Shown here piece by piece: positions 57,267-64,000 of a stretch of 64,000 nucleotides of DNA. Below the pieces are notes generated by a model. It saw only the letters and a program-made list of their open reading frames with translations. It ran no database searches and had not been told where the DNA came from. Origin of the DNA: Neoechinorhynchus agilis (Eukaryota; Acanthocephala); assembly GCA_051530055.1 (NCBI GenBank), contig CM121341.1, forward strand, positions 15,252,001 through 15,316,000, written 5' to 3'. Positions within the stretch are counted from its first letter, which is position 1. The number at the start of each line of letters is the position of its first letter. The translations under genes and the position numbers were made by a program.

Positions 57267-58637
57267 TGAAACTGGAATTCTTCAATGACCGAAAAGACAA
57301 AAAATATCCGCGATACACGCAAGAACATCACCGATCTAAATGGACGTCACCAATGTTCTTCCGGATACAAAATCAAAAAGAATCAATGCGACTCCCGTTG
57401 AAAATCTGGAACGAGATGTTGGATTGCTGCGTTTTGGTTTGATTAATGCTAGAGTGGTGCTTGAAGTTATTTCCTGAAATTCGAACTTGAAGAAATTTGG
57501 GTTAAAGTAAATTTGTAAAATTCTTGCCGATTACCATTAGAAAAAAAGAAGAGTAGACAGTGGGACTGGGCACTTTGATGGCAACTTCGCAGCATATTTG
57601 TAGCTCGAGCTGTGTAGTTTTTAGCGAACAAAAAACTGTTTATTTCTGAGTCAAGATTCAAAATTACTTGATCATAAACGATATTTAAAAATAACGTTAA
57701 TCAGCTATAAAAGTTGCAACATCTCTCTATATCAAAAATTTGGCCTGAATGAGAATCGCGACTAACGAGGGATTTTTTGATGCGGAAGAATAGTGCAGTG
57801 ACCGTTTAAAACGATATTGGAATTCTGGTGATCATAATCCTTTCCGGATAAAACGAAGTTTTTCTATAGAATTGATGTTGATGAAGAAACGCGAATTTAT
57901 TGCTAAGCCATCCCAAACGATTTTCTCTCGATGATAAAATCATGTCGTATTCCGTTAAATTTTTGACTGGCTTCAACACTGATACACAGAAAAGATGAAC
58001 TTGGGTGGAACCGTAAGATATGGCGTCCTTATTTAGCGGAATTTGTGCTATAATCGTAGCATTCTTTGAAGATGTTTTCTTTTTACTTTGATCGGTAAAC
58101 AAAACGAATAGATTGTAGGTGTTGTTGTTTACTTTTTTTAATGATCAGCGTTTAGGAGCTCAAGGAAAATAAACGATTACTGGACGTAATCGATTTGATC
58201 ACTGATTGAACAATGTACCCAAAAAACGACTGTACATGTATATAAAAAGTCAAACTAGACATTAGTGGACGTTTCGCTAAACATTTTTTAACCCGTTTTA
58301 AATCGTCATTGCTTTCTCAATCGATATGCGATTCTTTTTTTTAGATCACTCCGAGAGGATTTATTAATCATTGGACACTTTTTGTATCTTTTGAAAATCC
58401 AACAAACGAACCTTACTAAAGTATTTCGTCTCTTGTAATTTTCTTTTAGTAAATTTATTTTCTGGTTCCGAATTTTTAGATCAGTGAGTTTCCTACTCCA
58501 TTCAGCGGTACTTGGGGTAATGGATTTCGAATCCTTTGACTAGTCGTATTTTGTCACGTAAAAATACGAGCTATACTCCTTCCATCGCATTAAATTGCTA
58601 TTATTTCCTTACTGATCATCCACACTGAATTCGACGA
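57267..58637. other. XPO1 upstream region
   Basis: About 1.4 kb with the XPO1 promoter. A 98-codon minus-strand frame (57806-58102, starting MFTDQSKKKTSSKNATIIAQ) is possible but has no recognisable family. Near 58505-58545 the minus strand reads GGATTCGAAATCCATTACCC, resembling a tRNA-Ser anticodon arm and related to a block at 10868-10935. Confidence 0.4.
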
Positions 58638-60391
58638 TTACTTAATTTTATTTCCACATTCTCTATTAACATCTAAGCCACTTATGTACGGTTCCATTAA
58701 ATGCTCAAATTCCTTCAGTGAATAGTTGCCAATTGATTGAAATTCATTCACAAGACAACAATTATTTGCAAAACACGGCGTTGGACCATTCACGTAGAAG
58801 ATATCGATCGTGTATAGTTGATCGGAATCTTCTTTTATTTCTTTCCACAATTCAAAAATCACAGCTGAGCCATATGAAGGTATCTCTTTTTCGTAAATAC
58901 TAGAAAAATTAAGCATAGATAATAAATAACCGAGTGTGAAATCATGAGCCGTGTACATAAATATAGAGTACCCATTTTCGTTTTTCCAATTATTGATAAT
59001 ATCTTTTATTAATGGACCTCCTCTAAGTCTTATCACAAGCTTGTCTCTTACTTCAGTTGCGAACATAAATCTCATTAACTCGCGTAGTTTTCCCTTAAAT
59101 GTTTCGCTAAGCCAATCAAACTTTCCATTATGGTCCTCGTTGCTTAAGGTCAACACATAATCCGCGAATTTGTAAATATTTCTCTTCGTTATTGTCGCCT
59201 TCATTCTAGCACTAAGCACAGGACCAATCGCTGCTATGAACGACTCCATCTTCTCATCCACTTCTTTCCCGGAAAAAAGCTCGTTTAGTCTGGATATTAT
59301 TGTGGGACACGTAAATCGACGGCTTAAAACGCTATCTTTGTCACCGATAGGCGTCGAGGTTCAATGTGCGAATTCATACATGCCAAAATTGGATCATTAA
59401 CCTTTTTTTGAAAAAAAAAACAGAAAATGTGGGCGTTGACGGGTTAGCGCTATTTTAAGCTGGCATGGAAAAAAGGGGAGGAAAATGAAGCCGATTTTTT
59501 TTGAAGGACTAAATGCCGTCAGTGTGTATTTTGAAAAATCTGAGACTCGGTTTTTTTCCAGCATCAGCGATCAATTTATTGAAAAGTCAGTTAGGTTTTG
59601 AGCTCACAAGGCAAATGTTTCTTCTAACAAGAATAACACTGATTATTTATTGAAAAATCGAAAATATGTTTTTGTATATCTATGTTTAAAAATTTCAAAC
59701 TAGCAAGAATTTATGATAACCGATTTCCTGCCTAAGTAAGGTTCAATAATTTCAGGGGTGAACAATGCGAATACCTATGTTGAACGTTGGTAAACCGCCC
59801 ATTCCTTAGAATCACCGAAAAATTGATATTTCTAAAGGGTCAACGGTCAACGTAAATAAAAATTTAAATGCGATATAACGAAGGGTACTATTGCGGCCGC
59901 TGGTTGAAAATCACAAACTTATGTGAAAAATTTTAATTTCGAAAACTGACCATGGACTCAGACGCTGATCAGTAGCTTTCATGGAGTGCGACTGTGTATA
60001 CGGGCACTGGTGACCATCCATATACGGCATTTTTTTCCCGGTCGTATTTTTCACTGAGTATTCCTTGGAGGCACGATTGAGCGGACATGAGAGTTCGATC
60101 AAGGGCTGAACTTCGTGCTCGTACTCGACTATAAGAAGTCACTTCTAAGTTAGCAGAGTTGTTTGTGTTAAAAAGGCACTTCAACTTTGACGAGTATCTG
60201 GCTCTGATCTGCCTTCCAAGGCATATTTGCCGAAGAATTCCTCTATGAGTTATTGGACTATTTGCGTTACTTAGAAGTGGTCCGCGATCCCCATGTCGGC
60301 TTACTATTGTTACAGATACTAAGTGCGGTAATGAACGACTCAATACAATCAATTCGAGTAAAATGAACAACTGATGTAAGTAGAAGCCCAT
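58638..60391 (-). CDS. Histidine acid phosphatase, secreted/lysosomal
   Basis: Phosphomonoesterase of the branch-2 histidine phosphatase superfamily (prostatic/lysosomal acid phosphatase type). The signal peptide is MGFYLHQLFILLELIVLSRS. The catalytic motif is VSRHGDRGPL, with the nucleophilic His in RHG. RARSSALDRTLMSAQSCLQG and WSPVPVYTVALHE follow in exon 1 (60391 to about 59975). Exon 2 (about 59345-58638) has VLSRRFTCPTII, the acid-base motif AHDFTLGYLL and a Cys-containing tail ending RECGNKIK. Both active-site halves (RHGDR and HD) are intact. Exon 1 runs into a stop (HESY*) with no in-phase GT donor, and the exon 2 start lacks an in-phase AG, so the roughly 0.6-kb intron is non-canonical or hides another small exon. 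Confidence 0.85.
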
Positions 60392-60775
60392 TTACACCTT
60401 CGCGCTCAACGTTGCCTTTCTTAGGGTTTTACGCTTATGGTAAACGTAAACGATAAGCGAGAGCGCCGAGAGAGGAAAAGTTGTCGTCGATGTAACTGTT
60501 ATTGTAAATACGTTTCTCTAGGTGCGCATCCTATCGCCGACGTACTTGATTATTCTAGTATGAATAAAACACTTACAAGCGATTGAATTCATAAAATGGC
60601 TGATTCAATTAGTCGAAATATTCATTTGTTTTTAACGCGATCTCCCTCTCTCTCGGGTGTCGACAATCGACCTAAATAACAATTTTTGAAATTGACACGA
60701 TGTGTTTTACGAATTGTATATTAAAGTCGATAGTTACGAAAATATTCCTCTTTTTTTCGATATTTAATTTTTCCC

Positions 60776-60948
60776 AATGGCGAATTGTAACACACTCGAG
60801 TTTTTCTCAAGCATTGTTTTCGGAGAAATATTCGAGGAAAAGCTTTCTGGAATTTTTCTTTTGAAACAATGCTTGAGAAGGAGGCTGAGGCCTTGAAAAT
60901 TCGCAAGGTTGACTTCAATAAAACTCGAGTGTGTTACAATACGCCATT
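60776..60948. repeat. Nested fold-back element
   Basis: Outer arms 60776-60804 (CAATGGCG...TTGTAACACACTCGAGTTTT) and about 60918-60948 are reverse complements. Inner arms TCTCAAGCATTGTTTTC (60805-60821) and GAAACAATGCTTGAGA (60863-60878) also pair. A GC-richer insertion in the right half (GGAGGCTGAGGCCTTG) breaks the symmetry. Confidence 0.85.
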
Positions 60949-61355
60949 GAGAATACACATCCACTCGAATGAACAATTGGATAGAATTTAATTTTTAAAG
61001 ATTTAAAATAGGAACCAGAATGCCACTGACCCCGTTTTCGATATAGCCTGAAAATAACTTCAGGTTTTTGTCTTTCAAGCAAGCTCCTTCAACGTTAGTC
61101 TGAAAGGATATTTAGGTGAATCAGATTATTATAATGACATAGTCAAATCTCAATTCCAAAACTGCACTTATCGTTACCAAGTTTGTTTCAAAGTAAACAT
61201 TATGATTTAATGTAATGTTGGTTTTTTAGCATGCGAAATGTATTGAGGTGAATTAGAGTACAGCAAAGACGTAGTTCAGTCGAAATTTATCGAGAATTTT
61301 CCTTATAATTGCGAAACCGCTTAAAAATCGATCTAAAAAGGATCACCATTTATGA

Positions 61356-61480
61356 ACTAGCGATGAATCCGACGAGGTTCGAAACGTCTTTAATTAAAAA
61401 AATTATTTACCGGGGTGAAGACCTGTAAACAATAATCCTAATCGTATAACCCAGTACCTCCTCACATATCGACATTTTCA
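61356..61480 (+). mobile_element. Dispersed repeat with hammerhead-like core, copy 3
   Basis: Reads GCGATGAATCCGACGAGGTTCGAAACGTC, then TTTACCGGGGTGAAGACC and CCAGTACCTCCTCACATATC, matching the copy at 22585-22712 along its whole length with scattered changes. The core CTGATGA is altered to GCGATGA here. Confidence 0.6.
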
Positions 61481-64000
61481 CCATTTATATTATTAATCTA
61501 AAAAATCAAAATATAGTGATGTTTTTATTTTTTAGTTGATGATCGATGCATGGAAAATCTTCAAATAAAAGTGATGAATGTTGTTTTTGTTGACACGATG
61601 CTTCTGAAAAAGGTAACAACTAAATACAGTCAATTCACTGGTTACTAGAACCAAGTAGATCGCGTCCCGATATGGCTCGATTAACAACGGAATCGAATGT
61701 GTAGGTTAGAAAGAAACTTATGTGTTTAAAAGTACAAACGCCGGATACTATTACCAAAAAGGTAATGAGTTTGTTTATGTTGTATTTTTGGATTTTAAGA
61801 CTGTTTTACCAGATATGAGCTCTTTTTTTGCATTTAGTACATACAACATCGGATGCCAAGACACCAAAGAAGAGGCGAAAGACGAAATAGAGTGTGTGAT
61901 TGTAATAGAATGGGACTCGGTTTAATGTCGCTGTGAGATTAAACAGTAATTTTCTGCTAGTGAACAACCCCGTTCAAAAAACCAAAACAATTTTTTACTT
62001 TTGAATTAAAAATTGAAGACAAAAAATTTCAAAGTTTCTGTAGTGGATCCTCTACGCTAAAAACACCAGAATTTCTTGTATAACGTGATTTAGAAGAAAA
62101 TGTCCTGGATATATAAAAATTAGCTAACGTCTTTCAAAGTCGAAATTTGAACATTTTCTGTACTTCCTTTAAATCTCAATAATATCTTTCTGAAAAAATA
62201 GCCTAGAAAAGAACAAAATAAACGCTTAATTTAACAAAAACCTTTCAACCCAACGATTCAGATCAGCGTGCATTCATGCAGTTCGCATAATGTCGATCAT
62301 CTTTATCTCAAAGAAAAACAAGTGTTCGGAGGAGTGACAAGCCTTCAGCTCTACAAAAGCAAACAATCTTTCTGATCGTTAAAGCACACATATCTACTTC
62401 TCGCTATCGCTCAAGTAAGTCATATCCGATCCATTTGCAGCAATTGTAACAAGATATGCAGCATATTGGAACGTTTTTTTACGTTCATCACGAATCCCTG
62501 GACATTTGTCTGGTGACTTTTCCACTAGCATAAGATATATGCGCGTTTATTTAATACAGGGTAAGCAATTCTGAATGAATTCTTTTGCAAATATTCTATT
62601 TAGGTTCCGCTCAGGGCCTGATCGAATTCGTTCCGATTAGGAGGCCTGGTTCGACCTTTACAGTACAAAATACGTTTGCGGATTGAACGATTCATTTGTA
62701 ATGCCTAAGAGATAAGCCTCAGGATTATCTTTTAGGATTTTTGAATAGATCGGCGCAATCTGGTGCCCGACCTATCTGCCATCCTCTGTCGCAACATAGC
62801 GCTGTTCATATTGTGAGGGTGTGTATAACGAACGGCAGACTACATATCATTAGTGTCTCAAAACGAGCGGCATGAAGATGGTTTTTGATCCAAGATTGTA
62901 AAAGCTTACCGAATCCCCTCGCTCAATTAAGATAAAGGTTCCTCCTCAAAAGTAACTAACTGAGCATCTATAACAGCAAGGGTAAGTGTTAGGTGGTGAG
63001 GATTGAGTAATGTCGCGGCAGACGATGAACAGCCTTTTCCTTATAAAACGATTCAAAGTAGGCAAAGGGATTTTTTCCTTACGCGCATTTATGAGGCGAT
63101 TCTGCACACCAGACTACTTGGTGATTCAGGGTCAATTGCTTTTTAGGGACTTGTTAATATGCTAAAATGATGGCAAACAGAGTCGTGCTTATCCAATTCG
63201 CTGCATGATAAGCAGAAGATTTCACCAAAACCTAAATCTCCTTTTTTACCGATGTGCTTTCCTAGTGATCAATTTTTATTCAAATTTCACCAATTTCGTG
63301 CTTGATTTTGTTACTTTTTACTCCATTTTATTATGATAGAGACAATCGAAAAAGTCTGGCTGTCAGACATTGAATAGTGCGCGAATTCCGTTTTTGAAGT
63401 CTATGACTCTTTTTTCTGTTGAACGGTTACTCTTAAAATTTTATTGCGTGCATGTGTTTAAAATACCTTTTAAATGTTCATTTGCCTATTTTATGCTTTG
63501 CCCAAAAGCTGCAGATGAAATTTATCCAAGTAATTTAATCTCTTTTCTTAAAAGTTGCTTCCTTTGACAAATTTGGGTTTATGAATGCCTTCTTAATATG
63601 CAGAACTTAAATAGAATTTCCGTTTCATTGTTGAATTTGATTGTCAAAATTTAATTCCACCTTTTTTCATATTGGAGATTGATTTTTATTGAGAACTTAA
63701 GAGGGCAGTATGCGTAAAATACACACTGCATAAATTTCGTTTATGCCTTCTAGGATCTAATGTAGACAAAATACTAAGTGATAAATTTACGATATCATCC
63801 TGTGAACTACGCATAAACATTGTCCTTTTAAGATTATGAAATTTCTTCCCAGAACAGAGAAAATCGAATCGCAGAGCGTAAAAGTTACACTTCGCAACAG
63901 TATTAGTTTCTTTTTGAGCATTAAAAAGCTCGTTTCCGTTTCGTAGATTCTTGGCATTTTATTTTCTATTTCATCTATGACACGAATGCTTTATCCGCCT
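61481..64000. other. Terminal region, mostly without recognisable genes
   Basis: About 2.5 kb. The only coding hint is an exon-like pair on the plus strand: 62441-62567 reads AIVTRYAAYWNVFLRSSRIP, then GHLSGDFSTSIRYMRVYLIQ. After a possible 46-nt GT-AG intron, 62614-62695 continues GSAQGLIEFVPIRRPGSTFT to a stop. No family is recognised and no start exon was found. Other short frames (61722-61925, 63370-63567) are AT-driven. Confidence 0.35.

Noticed and set aside
62614-62695. PI3/PI4-kinase exon suggested by GLIEFVP
   Set aside because: Only six residues match; the frame ends after 27 residues and no kinase motif is nearby.

Overview
The window is eukaryotic and animal. It carries spliced genes for an R-SMAD, SHOC2, Integrator subunit 11, exportin-1, a class I ARF, an MTSS1-like I-BAR protein, a neuronal-calcium-sensor-like protein, a rhodopsin-family GPCR, Mog1/RANGRF, TTC1, an Est1/SMG-type nonsense-mediated decay factor and a histidine acid phosphatase. 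AT-rich sequence, many introns of 45-100 nt and small secreted-protein genes suggest a nematode, perhaps an early-branching one (inference; the sequence alone does not prove it).

Layout. 1-8.09 kb is a tandem satellite (monomer about 181 bp) with two levels of higher-order repetition. 8.2-14.3 kb is a run of minus-strand genes (small predicted membrane protein, Est1/PIN NMD factor, TTC1, RANGRF). 14.4-16.9 kb is an old, strongly diverged tandem array (about 206 bp period). 17-23.9 kb is accessory DNA: a hammerhead-like dispersed repeat, a Cys-rich/acidic secreted-protein gene with a partial paralog, a deleted Ty3/gypsy derivative and two fold-back elements. 23.9-26.1 kb holds MTSS1-like and NCS-like genes in tail-to-tail contact. 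26.3-28.0 kb has palindromic MITE-like elements. 28.6-32.4 kb has a GPCR and the SMAD. 33.8-38.4 kb is SHOC2, followed within 130 bp by a full-length but broken Ty3/gypsy element (38.5-42.4 kb). 42.4-46.6 kb is a retroelement graveyard plus a tRNA gene. 46.7-60.4 kb holds ARF1, INTS11, XPO1 and acid phosphatase, all on the minus strand. 60.4-64 kb is mostly non-coding with one fold-back and another hammerhead-like repeat copy.

The most striking signal is a set of introns that cannot be parsed as GT-AG while keeping the conserved protein. The XPO1 intron (about 475 bp) is bounded by a TCTA direct repeat and matching terminal inverted repeats. The acid phosphatase intron has similar inverted-repeat ends. 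TTC1 (43 nt) and SHOC2 (45 nt) have mini-introns with a perfect internal 8-9 bp hairpin. A SMAD intron reads GT-AC. Together these look like transposon-like or structure-defined introns and deserve RNA-seq checking.

Functionally the genes are housekeeping and signalling: nuclear export and Ran cycle (XPO1, RANGRF), RNA processing and decay (INTS11, Est1/SMG-like), trafficking (ARF1), Ras-MAPK scaffolding (SHOC2) and TGF-beta signalling (SMAD). They do not form an obvious single pathway. Exon borders were read by eye and are approximate unless stated.
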